Positions 53,860 to 61,510 of a stretch of DNA of 64,000 nucleotides are shown one piece after another (positions within the stretch are counted from its first letter, which is position 1; each line of letters begins with the position of its first letter). The stretch is from JALHMI01 sp964598535 (GTDB lineage Bacteria; Planctomycetota; Planctomycetia; Pirellulales; PALSA-1355): assembly GCA_964598535.1 (NCBI GenBank), contig CAZRCI010000019.1, positions 1 to 64,000 of the forward strand, given 5' to 3'. Below the pieces are notes generated by a model. It was not told where the DNA came from, did no database searches, and saw only the letters and a program-made list of their open reading frames with translations. The translations under genes were made by a program, and so were the position numbers.

Positions 53860-55011
53860 ATGCTCCGCCGTCTTTCGCCGCTTGCGATTCTTTCGCTCGT
53901 CTTCGCCGCGCTGCCGGTGGCCAACGCCGCGGAACAGGCGGGTTTCAAATCGTCACTCTTCAACGGCAAGGATCTCGACGGCTGGCAAGTCACCGGGAGC
54001 GAGCCGCTGGTCGAAGATGGACTGCTCGTCCTGAACGGTCCGGACGGTTGGCTGCGCACGAACGAGAAGCATGGCGACTTTGTATTGGAGCTCGACTGGC
54101 GAGCGCGCAAGGCCGAGGGCTACGATTCGGGCATCTACATTCGCGCCGCCGAGCCGGTCGAGGGCAAGCCGTTTCCCGCGCGCTATCAGATCAATCTCAA
54201 GCAACACGCCGAAGGCAATCTGTTGGGCATCGACGGCGCGACTAGCCGGGGGCTGATCAAGCCGGGCCAGTGGAACCACTTCAAGATCACTGTGATCGGC
54301 GATACGGCCGAACTCGAAATCAACGGGCAGAAGGCTTGGAAGGCAACCGGTTTGGAGGCTTCTGAAGGCTACATCGGCCTGCAATCGGAAGTGCCGCTGG
54401 GGGGACAATTCGAGTTTCGCAACATCGAGCTGACGGACCTCGATTATACACCGCTATTCAATGGCCGAGATCTCACCGGTTGGGTTGGCGATACACGCGG
54501 CTACGCGGTCGAAGACGGCGCCATTGTCTGCCGGCCGGTCGGCGGGCGGCTCTTCACGGCCGACCAATACGGCGATTTCTCATTTCGCTTCGACTTCAAG
54601 ATGTCTGCTCACGGAAACAACGGCGTGGGCATCCGTTCGCCGCTCCAGGGCGATCCCGCTTATGTCGGCCTGGAGATTCAAGTGCTCGACGATCATTCCG
54701 AGAAATATGAAGCCATGATCAAGCCCTGGCAGGCCCACGGTTCGGTGTATGGCATCGTGCCGGCGAAACGCGGATTTCAAAAGCCGTTGGGCGACTGGAA
54801 CCACGAAGAGATCCTCGCCCGCGGTCGGCACGTCACCGTGATTCTGAATGGGCACACGATCGTCGACGCCGATCTCGACGAGGCGGTCAAGGGCGGCACG
54901 CTCGATGGCAAGGAGCATCCGGGCCTGACCAACAAGCACGGCCATATTGGGTTTCTGGGACATGGAGCCCGGGTGGAATTCAAGAACGTGCGGATCAGAA
55001 AGCTCGACTGA
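53860..55011 (+). CDS. Exported double-domain DUF1080 protein (3-keto-disaccharide hydrolase)
   Basis: This 383-residue protein has a signal peptide (PLAILSLVFAALPVANAA) and two tandem LamG-like DUF1080 domains. Domain 1 (about 28-202) is SLFNGKDLDGWQVTGSEPLV ... EFRNIELTDL. Domain 2 (about 206-383) is TPLFNGRDLTGWVGDTRGYA ... VEFKNVRIRKLD. Each starts with the FNGxDLxGW motif and ends with the EFxNVxI strand. Members hydrolyse 3-keto-glycosides made by Gfo/Idh-type oxidases, and one is divergently encoded here. Whether each domain is catalytic is unclear. The open frame extends to 53806 without a signal peptide. Confidence 0.9.
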   Translation: MLRRLSPLAILSLVFAALPVANAAEQAGFKSSLFNGKDLDGWQVTGSEPLVEDGLLVLNGPDGWLRTNEKHGDFVLELDWRARKAEGYDSGIYIRAAEPVEGKPFPARYQINLKQHAEGNLLGIDGATSRGLIKPGQWNHFKITVIGDTAELEINGQKAWKATGLEASEGYIGLQSEVPLGGQFEFRNIELTDLDYTPLFNGRDLTGWVGDTRGYAVEDGAIVCRPVGGRLFTADQYGDFSFRFDFKMSAHGNNGVGIRSPLQGDPAYVGLEIQVLDDHSEKYEAMIKPWQAHGSVYGIVPAKRGFQKPLGDWNHEEILARGRHVTVILNGHTIVDADLDEAVKGGTLDGKEHPGLTNKHGHIGFLGHGARVEFKNVRIRKLD

Positions 55012-55069
55012 CCCGCGCGATGACGGCTTCTCTTTGAATCGCAACGAAGCCGGGCGGGCAAATCCTACT

Positions 55070-55195
55070 AGCAGGTTGCTGATCGAAGTCCGTCGCGCTC
55101 CTGGAGTGTGATTTGCTCGCCGTGAAGTGCGTCGGGCATTGCGCAGAGCGATTTCGCACGGGGATTTTGCTTGCGCGTCCTAGAAGATGGCTTGC
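55070..55195 (+). repeat. Possible dispersed repeat, copy D (degenerate)
   Basis: CAGGTTGCTGATC at 55072-55084 resembles the left boundary of copy C (GGTTGCTGA). CTCGCCGTGAAGTGCG near 55115-55130 loosely matches its core. The remainder is not alignable by eye. A separate inverted repeat CCACGAG/CTCGTGG lies at 55309-55315 and 55335-55341 in the same 386-base gap. Confidence 0.25.
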
Positions 55196-55397
55196 TAGGC
55201 TCCGCAATGGTCGAAGGGCGACCTGATCGGGGCATGGTTCGACCAGTTTCTGCGAGAAATCGGGGTTATTCCAGCCCGGCACATTCTTTGCTTCTCAGCT
55301 TCTGGGTTCCACGAGAACGATTTCCGAGGAGCTGCTCGTGGAGCGTCCATCCGAGTGCTCCGTTAAAAGACCCCATAAACAATACATTGCCAGAGCC

Positions 55398-55748
55398 ATG
55401 ATCCGAGTTTCACGCGAGCAACTGGCCGAGCGTTGGGCGCTCACATACGCCCAGGATGGCTACCAGGTTCGAGCCACGGGAGTTTCAGGTCTCGAAGCCG
55501 CCCGACCGCTCGAAGGCGTTACGCCGGACATCGAAGCGGACAAGGATCGCGAACAGATTCTCATTCGCATTATCGCGTCGCCGGAGTCTCTCGAAGATGC
55601 GGGGCTGCGGCGGGAGCTCGAAGCGTTACAACGAGCCCGGACCAGTCGCAGAAAATTGCACCTGATCGTCGCGGCCGAGTGTGCCCATGACATTAAAGAG
55701 CGGCTCGACGCCTGGCATATCCATGCGGACCAGGTGCATATCACTTGA
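55398..55748 (+). CDS. Conserved hypothetical protein of a stress cluster
   Basis: This 116-residue cytoplasmic protein begins MIRVSREQLAERWALTYAQD. A frame start at 55338 has no homology appearance. The fold seems mixed alpha/beta: VTPDIEADKDREQILIRIIA strands and ESLEDAGLRRELEALQRART helices, ending in RKLHLIVAAECAHDIKERLD. It heads a run of four + strand genes with CsbD/DUF883/DUF892 character, 48 bases before the second. I do not recognise a family. Confidence 0.6.
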   Translation: MIRVSREQLAERWALTYAQDGYQVRATGVSGLEAARPLEGVTPDIEADKDREQILIRIIASPESLEDAGLRRELEALQRARTSRRKLHLIVAAECAHDIKERLDAWHIHADQVHIT

Positions 55749-55796
55749 TAGCACATAGAACGGACTGAACTACCCTCTCACGAAAGGATCGAAGTA

Positions 55797-56354
55797 ATGG
55801 TCAATCAACAAGTGCTCGCCCACCATTGGGACGAAGTACGCGATAAGCTGCGCGAGAAATGGGATCGTCTGGGCGAAGATGATTTGCCGGATTTCTCTGG
55901 CAACATCGATCAGTTGATCGGGAAAATCCATCAGAAGGTCGGCGTTAGTCGAGAAACGGTGGAAGCGTTTTTGAGCGAATTGACGGAAGAAGGCCAGGGC
56001 ATGATCGAAAAGGTTCGCTCGCAAGCGACACGCGGCGCTACGAAGGTGGCGGACGCCGCTCGCCAGCGGGCAGACTCGCTACGTCACTCCTACGAAGACG
56101 CCGAGGATATAGTCCGCGAGCGCCCGGGGCAGGCGCTCGTAGCCGCGTTTGGGATCGGGGTCGTGTGCGGACTCGGTGTCGCACTGCTGGTGCGCAGTCG
56201 TCAGCGGGCTCCGACGGCTATCGATCGCGGGCGCCACATGCTGGACGACGCTTATGCCCGGGGCCGCGGCGCATATTCCAGCGGCCGCGACACGGCCGGC
56301 AGGTTTGGCCGTCAGATTCGCGAGTCGATCGATCACTACCTGCACAGCCGATAA
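55797..56354 (+). CDS. CsbD-like and DUF883-like membrane stress protein
   Basis: This is a 185-residue fusion. The N-terminal CsbD-like unit (about 1-65) reads HHWDEVRDKLREKWDRLGED and IDQLIGKIHQKVGVSRETVE. A long amphipathic helix follows (MIEKVRSQATRGATKVADAA). ERPGQALVAAFGIGVVCGLG (about 108-130) is the C-terminal glycine-rich span of the YqjD/ElaB/DUF883 family, followed by a basic tail. Such proteins attach ribosomes or stabilise the inner membrane in stationary phase in E. coli. AAAGGATCGAAGTA precedes the ATG. It resembles the CsbD at 31863 only in the N-terminal part. Confidence 0.78.
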   Translation: MVNQQVLAHHWDEVRDKLREKWDRLGEDDLPDFSGNIDQLIGKIHQKVGVSRETVEAFLSELTEEGQGMIEKVRSQATRGATKVADAARQRADSLRHSYEDAEDIVRERPGQALVAAFGIGVVCGLGVALLVRSRQRAPTAIDRGRHMLDDAYARGRGAYSSGRDTAGRFGRQIRESIDHYLHSR

Positions 56355-56446
56355 GCGGTGCGAGTCATGTCAGGCCCAAACGTATCCCAATTTCTCGCAA
56401 GTCGCGCAAGCCACTTGCTCGTTTGAAAACTCAGGAGTCATGGATC

Positions 56447-56644
56447 ATGGCAGCAAATACGAAGACCCAAAACGCGCGGAAGCAGGTCGAGCGATCGTTG
56501 GAAGAAACCAGCGAACAGGCCCGGGAAATGACGAACGACGTTATCCAGTACCTGACCGACTACGCGCGCGAGCGCCCGGGAACCGCGGCACTGTGGTGCC
56601 TGGGGGTTGGGTTCATACTGGGGTGGAAGCTGAAACCCTGGTAA
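56447..56644 (+). CDS. Small DUF883-like glycine-rich-span protein
   Basis: This 65-residue protein has an amphipathic helix (QNARKQVERSLEETSEQARE) followed by the ERPGTAALWCLGVGFILGWK membrane span and a KPW end. It is a minimal version of the C-terminal unit of the preceding gene, 92 bases upstream. CAGGAG about ten bases before the ATG decides this start within a longer open frame from 56165. A hairpin follows about 105 bases later. Confidence 0.72.
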   Translation: MAANTKTQNARKQVERSLEETSEQAREMTNDVIQYLTDYARERPGTAALWCLGVGFILGWKLKPW

Positions 56645-56750
56645 TGGTGAAGCGATTCAACATGCTTGAGCAAGGCTGCGGGTTTGCAGAGGGGCATCCC
56701 GCGGCGTTCTTGCTCAGTACACCTATGATCGCTTCTCGTGGGGGCCGGGT

Positions 56751-56780
56751 TTGGCGCCGCCGAGCCCGGCCCCTTGTATT
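56751..56780 (+). terminator. GC-rich terminator hairpin
   Basis: Arms GGGGCCGGG (56751-56759) and CCCGGCCCC (56765-56773 region) with inner GGC/GCC pairing are followed by TTGTATTGC. This is a weak U-tract, so it is only a probable terminator for the gene ending at 56644. Confidence 0.6.
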
Positions 56781-56795
56781 GCCCTCGCGTTTGGT

Positions 56796-56839
56796 TTTTA
56801 CCGGACATGAACACACGTTTTACCGAACATGAACACATG
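56796..56839 (+). repeat. Tandem direct repeat, 2 x 22 bp
   Basis: TTTTACCG(G/A)ACATGAACACA(C/T)G occurs twice head to tail at 56796-56817 and 56818-56839, differing at two positions. It lies about 205 bases before the DUF892 gene, in a position suited to a regulator-binding array. No coding frame is supported in this 398-base gap. Confidence 0.7.
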
Positions 56840-57042
56840 TTGTCGCCGGCGGGGATCCGCGTCCGGCGGCCGAGTGTAAGACGGGGTTACACGGCACTTG
56901 AATTGCAATGGGCCCCCTGCCTCCTCTGGAAAGCACGTTGCCTAGAACGATATCTCGACGTGCGAGAGCTTCGTTCCAACGGCAAGACACAATGAAACCG
57001 CGGCAATCCAATCGCTGATGGGGAACGCCGCATAGGAGCTGG

Positions 57043-57552
57043 ATGATGAAACTCAGGAGTCTGGAAGATCTGATGGTCAAAGAGTTGCGCGACCTCTATA
57101 GTGCCGAAAAACAGTTGATTCGAGCCTTGCCCAAAATGGCCAAGGGAGCGAGTTCTACCGCCCTGCGCGATGCAATCAATGAGCATCTCGAAGTTACGAA
57201 AGAACAGGCGGAACGGCTCGAGCGAATCTTTGAGATGCTCGACGTCAGTGCGCGCGGGCCGAAATGCGCCGCGATGGAAGGACTTATCGAAGAAGGGTCG
57301 GAGTTACTCGAGGAGGACGGCGATGCATCTGTCATCGACGCGGGGATTATTGCTGCCGCGCAGCGTGTCGAACACTACGAGATTGCCGGATACGGCGTAG
57401 CCCGCACATTTGCTCGACTGCTCGGCCACAACAAGATTGCCGACCTCTTGCAGACCACGCTCGACGAGGAAGGGGAAACCGATAAAAATCTCACCGAACT
57501 CGCCGAGTCGGAAATCAACGTCGAAGCGGCGGCCGTGGCAGCCGAAAAGTAA
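57043..57552 (+). CDS. DUF892/YciE-YciF-family ferritin-like protein
   Basis: This 169-residue four-helix protein begins MMKLRSLEDLMVKELRDLYS and AEKQLIRALPKMAKGASSTA, the DUF892 opening. EHLEVTKEQAERLERIFEML and QRVEHYEIAGYGVARTFARL hold the Glu/His diiron ligands expected of the ferritin-like family (QRVEHYE in helix 3, LDEEGETDKNL in helix 4). YciE/YciF are osmotic-stress induced; an iron or peroxide function is likely but unproven. It closes the + strand stress run begun at 55398. Confidence 0.9.
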   Translation: MMKLRSLEDLMVKELRDLYSAEKQLIRALPKMAKGASSTALRDAINEHLEVTKEQAERLERIFEMLDVSARGPKCAAMEGLIEEGSELLEEDGDASVIDAGIIAAAQRVEHYEIAGYGVARTFARLLGHNKIADLLQTTLDEEGETDKNLTELAESEINVEAAAVAAEK

Positions 57553-57685
57553 TATCAGATTCAGAGAACCTACCTATCTGAGTCGCACTGCCGGGGGCCT
57601 AGGGATGTGAGCGGTTGCCGGCGGTGCGGCTTTCGTAAGCGATGTCCGGTTGTAGGCCAAGCGGACTTCAGGAACCGTCTTGACG

Positions 57686-58339
57686 TCAGTAGCCATAATG
57701 CGCCGCGGCGTGTAGCTTGGCCTGATCCGGCTCGTCGAGACCGGCAATCTTGTCCGGATCGAACGAGTGATCGCGCGTGAGGTGTTCCCAATAGGTCATG
57801 CCCTCGACGCCGGCCTCGGGCACTTCGATCGTCTTGAGCCACAGCCGTAGTTCTTCTGACCGCAAGCTGCGCAGCCAGCGGCTGGGAGGCCGACCGTGGC
57901 GGTCTCGGCGCGTGCGGCTGGGTTTTCCGTAATCGTGTTCAAAGGCGATTTCGGCGACGGCGCCGCGAGTCGCTTCCAGACTCCCCTTGCGCATCGACTC
58001 GGGAATCAGCGAATCGTCGAGATAGCCGCGCCCCTTGGCGGATTCACCGGTCTGTTTGTGAATGGGGGTTGTGATGCCCGTGACGCGCCACTGGCCGCCC
58101 AGCAGTTGTTCCCGCTCGAACCAACGCCAGGTGTTGTTTTCGCCAAAGGTCCAGTGCTCGGGAATCGCCGTTTTTGGCGTGTGTGACAGAGGCTTGGCTT
58201 CCGTGGCTCGCATGGCGGCCGCGGCCAAGGTGTCGAATCCCTTGGCGTGAAGTTTTTCGCCAAGGGCGAAGATCCCAAATCCGATCCAAAAGGCGAAGCG
58301 TCGCCGCGTGGTGCGGCCGGACCGTTGTGAGCCGTGCAT
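57686..58339 (-). CDS. Conserved hypothetical protein, planctomycete type
   Basis: This 217-residue protein has a possible N-terminal signal-anchor (RRFAFWIGFGIFALGEKLHA) with a twin-arginine-like SGRTTRRRFAF run. The rest is soluble and rich in Trp, His and Arg: NNTWRWFEREQLLGGQWRVT, GRGYLDDSLIPESMRKGSLE, RWLRSLRSEELRLWLKTIEV. The spacing and style suggest an exported planctomycete-specific protein. I recognise no catalytic motif. It stands alone, convergent with the DUF892 gene. Confidence 0.65.
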   Translation of the reverse strand: MHGSQRSGRTTRRRFAFWIGFGIFALGEKLHAKGFDTLAAAAMRATEAKPLSHTPKTAIPEHWTFGENNTWRWFEREQLLGGQWRVTGITTPIHKQTGESAKGRGYLDDSLIPESMRKGSLEATRGAVAEIAFEHDYGKPSRTRRDRHGRPPSRWLRSLRSEELRLWLKTIEVPEAGVEGMTYWEHLTRDHSFDPDKIAGLDEPDQAKLHAAAHYGY

Positions 58340-58601
58340 GAGGAAGACCCTCGCGGGGGAAGTTGCAAGTGAGGATCCGGTCCTCGGTCTGCTCGAAGCC
58401 TCCCAGCTTACGACAATGATAGACCATGATGCCCCGGTGGCCAGCCGTTAGGACTCGCGCATTCGCTATATCCTGGCGGTAAAAGTGGCTAACGCCGCGC
58501 CAGAAAGCCGCTTGCGCCGGGCCGTCGCACCCCGCTAGAATGTGGGCCGCCGGGACGATGGCGGATCCTCACCAGGCTTACCTACGCAACGGATCAATCG
58601 C

Positions 58602-59882
58602 ATGCCCTCGAACGAAACCAAGCCTTCCATCGTCCGTGTCGTGCTGGCCAGCTTCATCGGCACGACGATCGAGTGGTACGACTTCTTTCTCTATGGCACC
58701 GCGGCCGCGCTGGTGTTTGGAGAGATTTTCTTTCCGACGCTCGATCCGTTGGCCGGCACGATGGCCTCGTTTGCGACCTATGCGGTCGGTTTTTTCGCGC
58801 GGCCCGTTGGCGGCATCGTCTTCGGTCACTTTGGCGACCGAATGGGGCGCAAGTCGATGCTCGTCACGACGCTAATGATGATGGGCCTGGCGACGTTTTT
58901 GATCGGCGTATTGCCAACCTACGCGCAGATTGGCGTGGCGGCCCCCATCCTGCTCGTGCTGCTGCGATTCGTACAGGGGTTTGGTGTCGGTGGTGAATGG
59001 GGCGGCGCCGTGCTGATGGCCGTCGAACACGGCCATGCCGGTCGGCGCGGATTGTACGCAAGCTGGGTACAGGCCGGCGTGCCGGCCGGATTGCTGCTGG
59101 CCACGGCGGTATTCAACCTATTCTCGCTGTTGCCTGACGAACAGTTTCTAAGCTGGGGATGGCGGGTGCCGTTCCTGTTGGGGATCGCTCTGCTGGGCGT
59201 GGGAATGTTCATCCGCATTCAAGTGTTCGAGAGTCCCGTGTTCGCTAGGGCCCGCGAGCGGAAGCCGCCGCCGCCGGTGCCGCTGCTGGCCGTGCTCCGT
59301 CAGTACCCGCGCAACATTCTGCTCGCAATGGGGGCCCGGTTTGCTGAGAACGGATCGTTCTATGTATTCAGCGTGTTCGTGCTCAGTTACGCGACCGTGG
59401 AGCTGGGCGTCGACAAGAGCGTGATCTTGAACGGCGTCCTCGTGGCGTCGGCCATTCAGTTTTTTGTCATTCCGGCGTTCGGCATTCTTTCGGATCGGCT
59501 GGGGCGCCGGCCCGTGTATCTTGCCGGTGCGTTTGGACTGGCGCTCTATGCCCTGCCCTTCTTCTGGCTTGTCGACCTGGGTAGCGCCTGGGCGATCACG
59601 CTGGCCATCGTACTGGGGATGATCGTGCATGCGGCGATGTATGCCCCCCAGGCCGCGTTTTTCAGCGAACTGTTCGGCACCGATGTGCGCTATACGGGCG
59701 CATCGATCGGCTACCAGTTGGCTTCGCCACTGGCCGGCGGGTTGGCGCCGTTAATTGCGACGGCGCTCTTGCAGCTTAGCGGTGGGGCGCCGTGGCCGGT
59801 GGCCGTTTACATGATCGTGCTCGCGGTGATTACGCTTGTCAGCGTGGGACTCGCGGCAGAAACGCACCGGGCGGAATTGTAG
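58602..59882 (+). CDS. MHS-family MFS transporter (ProP/KgtP/ShiA-like)
   Basis: This 426-residue, 12-span symporter begins MPSNETKPSIVRVVLASFIG and TTIEWYDFFLYGTAAALVFG. The latter is the MHS first-span motif of proton symporters for osmolytes and organic acids. GHFGDRMGRKSMLVTTLMMM is the loop 2-3 MFS signature. RFVQGFGVGGEWGGAVLMAV, FAENGSFYVFSVFVLSYATV and YAPQAAFFSELFGTDVRYTG complete the pattern. The substrate (proline/betaine, alpha-ketoglutarate, shikimate or another) is undecided. A start at 58542 would add 20 residues; homology starts at 58602. Confidence 0.9.
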   Translation: MPSNETKPSIVRVVLASFIGTTIEWYDFFLYGTAAALVFGEIFFPTLDPLAGTMASFATYAVGFFARPVGGIVFGHFGDRMGRKSMLVTTLMMMGLATFLIGVLPTYAQIGVAAPILLVLLRFVQGFGVGGEWGGAVLMAVEHGHAGRRGLYASWVQAGVPAGLLLATAVFNLFSLLPDEQFLSWGWRVPFLLGIALLGVGMFIRIQVFESPVFARARERKPPPPVPLLAVLRQYPRNILLAMGARFAENGSFYVFSVFVLSYATVELGVDKSVILNGVLVASAIQFFVIPAFGILSDRLGRRPVYLAGAFGLALYALPFFWLVDLGSAWAITLAIVLGMIVHAAMYAPQAAFFSELFGTDVRYTGASIGYQLASPLAGGLAPLIATALLQLSGGAPWPVAVYMIVLAVITLVSVGLAAETHRAEL

Positions 59883-59909
59883 ACCGCCGCGGCCCTTAGT
59901 TCTTGACCT

Positions 59910-60059
59910 TCACCCCAAGCCAGCAAACTTCTTCTTCCAGCGATAAAACGTCTGCTCGCTGATGCCCAGCTTGCGGATGATCTCCGTCACGGACGTCCCG
60001 CCGTCATGCTGACGCAACGCGAAGGCGATCTACTCCTCGGTAAAATGCTTCCTGCCCAT
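59910..60059 (-). pseudogene. IS3-family transposase OrfA remnant
   Basis: Read on the minus strand from ATG 60059, the peptide is MGRKHFTEE, then an in-frame TAG, then IAFALRQHDGGTSVTEIIRK and LGISEQTFYRWKKKFAGLG, ending at TGA. This is the helix-turn-helix start of IS3-type OrfA (HTH_Tnp_1), cut short after about 50 codons with one internal stop. OrfB is absent. It is a dead fragment, not an active insertion sequence. Confidence 0.85.
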
Positions 60060-60170
60060 GGTCCTGAACCCTCCTCGTCAAAATGTCAGATTCCAAAAAA
60101 TCTTGCACTCCGCACGGACTAGGAAACGGGGAGCAGGTCAGGCTGCAGCAATAGGAGCATCGCATCTGCC

Positions 60171-60533
60171 ATGCACAGTTTACTACTATTTGATGTGAAT
60201 GGACGAAAGATCGCAACGGAGGCGCTCGAGCAGGTATTTCAATCGGCTGCTGGTTTTGAACGCGTGCGACGTGACACACCCATAGGAACACCAATTGAAG
60301 CCGACTATATTGACGGAGACGATTTCACGACCGTCGATCTAGATCCGGAACGTGAAACCATCTCAATTCGCGGTACATCCGGTGCCGCCCTAAAAGCCGC
60401 GTGGGCTATCCAGAGCAATCTCGATATTCCGTTGCGAATGGTGGACACAGATTACTCGTTTGACCTCGTTGTTAGAGATTTCTCGAACATTGACGAGTTG
60501 AGTGCCGCCATAGAGAACGCACAGTCGAATTGA
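60171..60533 (+). CDS. Orphan hypothetical protein inside IS scrapyard
   Basis: This 120-residue acidic protein has no recognised family. Features are a beta/alpha opening (MHSLLLFDVNGRKIATEALE), YIDGDDFTTVDLDPERETIS and a C-terminal half LDIPLRMVDTDYSFDLVVRD FSNIDELSAAIENA. Its base composition looks less GC-rich than the neighbours, and it is flanked by transposase debris and a tRNA-like fragment, suggesting horizontal arrival. Its compact acidic form recalls immunity or anti-defence small proteins, but that is speculation. AGGAG lies about 13 bases before the ATG. Confidence 0.55.
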   Translation: MHSLLLFDVNGRKIATEALEQVFQSAAGFERVRRDTPIGTPIEADYIDGDDFTTVDLDPERETISIRGTSGAALKAAWAIQSNLDIPLRMVDTDYSFDLVVRDFSNIDELSAAIENAQSN

Positions 60534-60547
60534 TGAGCTGTCACAAG

Positions 60548-60590
60548 CGGAAGACAAGGGATTCGAACCCTCCGACATGCGGGAACCGCC
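60548..60590 (-). other. tRNA 3'-end-like fragment, possible attachment site
   Basis: On the minus strand GAGGG-TTCGAAT-CCCTT forms a T-arm with canonical loop, followed by GTCTTCC and G (acceptor 3' strand and discriminator). It is preceded by GCGG-TTC-CCGC, like a class II variable arm. No matching anticodon arm, D-arm or GGAAGAC 5' strand is present in the preceding 60 bases. A lone tRNA 3' end beside transposase remains is what an integrated element leaves, but a chance likeness cannot be excluded. Confidence 0.4.
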
Positions 60591-60725
60591 TTAGTTCGAC
60601 TTTTGCAGTTTATAGGGAGCTAGAAACTGGTCTCGGTAAATAGTGTGAGCCTCCGGCACAGTAATGTGGGCCTCCGGAACAATGGTTGGGACATCACTTT
60701 CAATCATCGAGCAAGGAGGTTCACA

Positions 60726-61510
60726 GTGGAACTTGCCCCCAGTTTTATGGCGTTTATGCAAGAACTGTCGGCCACGATGACGATGCCCAGTTTCGTCAGC
60801 TTGACCACGATCCTGACCGGCGGGGTGTTTGCCATCCGGCGTACGGTTACGCGGATGATCCTGGCGGCCGGAGATGCGGCCGACAAGCACTTCTCGTCGT
60901 ATCATCGATTGTTCAGCGTGCTTTGCTGCTTGCCGACGAATTGCGATCTAACCAGCCGACTGGTGAAAGACGCGCGCTTGTACGCCGCGCCGCCCGAGCG
61001 GAAGGCAGGCACCGACGGTCGACCACGCCGGCGGGGCCAGCGACTGCCGACGCCGATCGAGATGCTTGCCGGTCGCTGCCGCCGGGTCACGCTGAATATT
61101 TATGGGCACAAAGAAGCAGCGCGGCTGGCCGAGCAGGTCGCTCATGTCCATGCCGCGCCCCAGCGGCCGTTGCGCGTGGTGACGGTGGAAGCTGTCCAAG
61201 GCGGGCGAGGACAAAAAACGTTTTACTCCACCCGCCCGGAGGTTGCCGCGGAACAGGTGATCGCCTGGTACGCCATGCGTTGGAGCATCGAGGTGATGAA
61301 CCATGACAGCAAACAACATCTCGGATTCGAAGAGCCACAAGACTGGCCGCGGCGTGCGGTCGAGCGCACGCCGCCGATGGCCATGCTGTTATACAGTCTG
61401 ATCATGTTGCGGTTCGCACGCGAAGGGCATCGCAGTTGGCGTCCGCTTGCATGTCCTTGGTACACGTCGAAAGCCGCCCACGAGCGAACCATCGCGCGAA
61501 ATCGCTATTT
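60726..61510 (+). pseudogene. DDE transposase with YREK motif, internally deleted
   Basis: A GTG (60726) after an ideal AAGGAGGT opens a frame of about 261 codons. The N-terminal part, PSFMAFMQELSATMTMPSFV to SSYHRLFSVLCCLP, is IS4/IS701-like. The sequence then jumps to RLVKDARLYAAPPERKAGTD, so the segment with the first two catalytic aspartates is missing. The final acidic motif survives as YAMRWSIEVMNHDSKQHLG (Y-2-R-3-E-6-K). The C-terminus runs into the acylase gene stop. It is broken and immobile by itself. Confidence 0.8.

Noticed and set aside
60546..60620. Complete tRNA gene
   Set aside because: Only the T-arm, a possible variable arm and the acceptor 3' strand are present; no anticodon or D arm could be formed from the upstream sequence.
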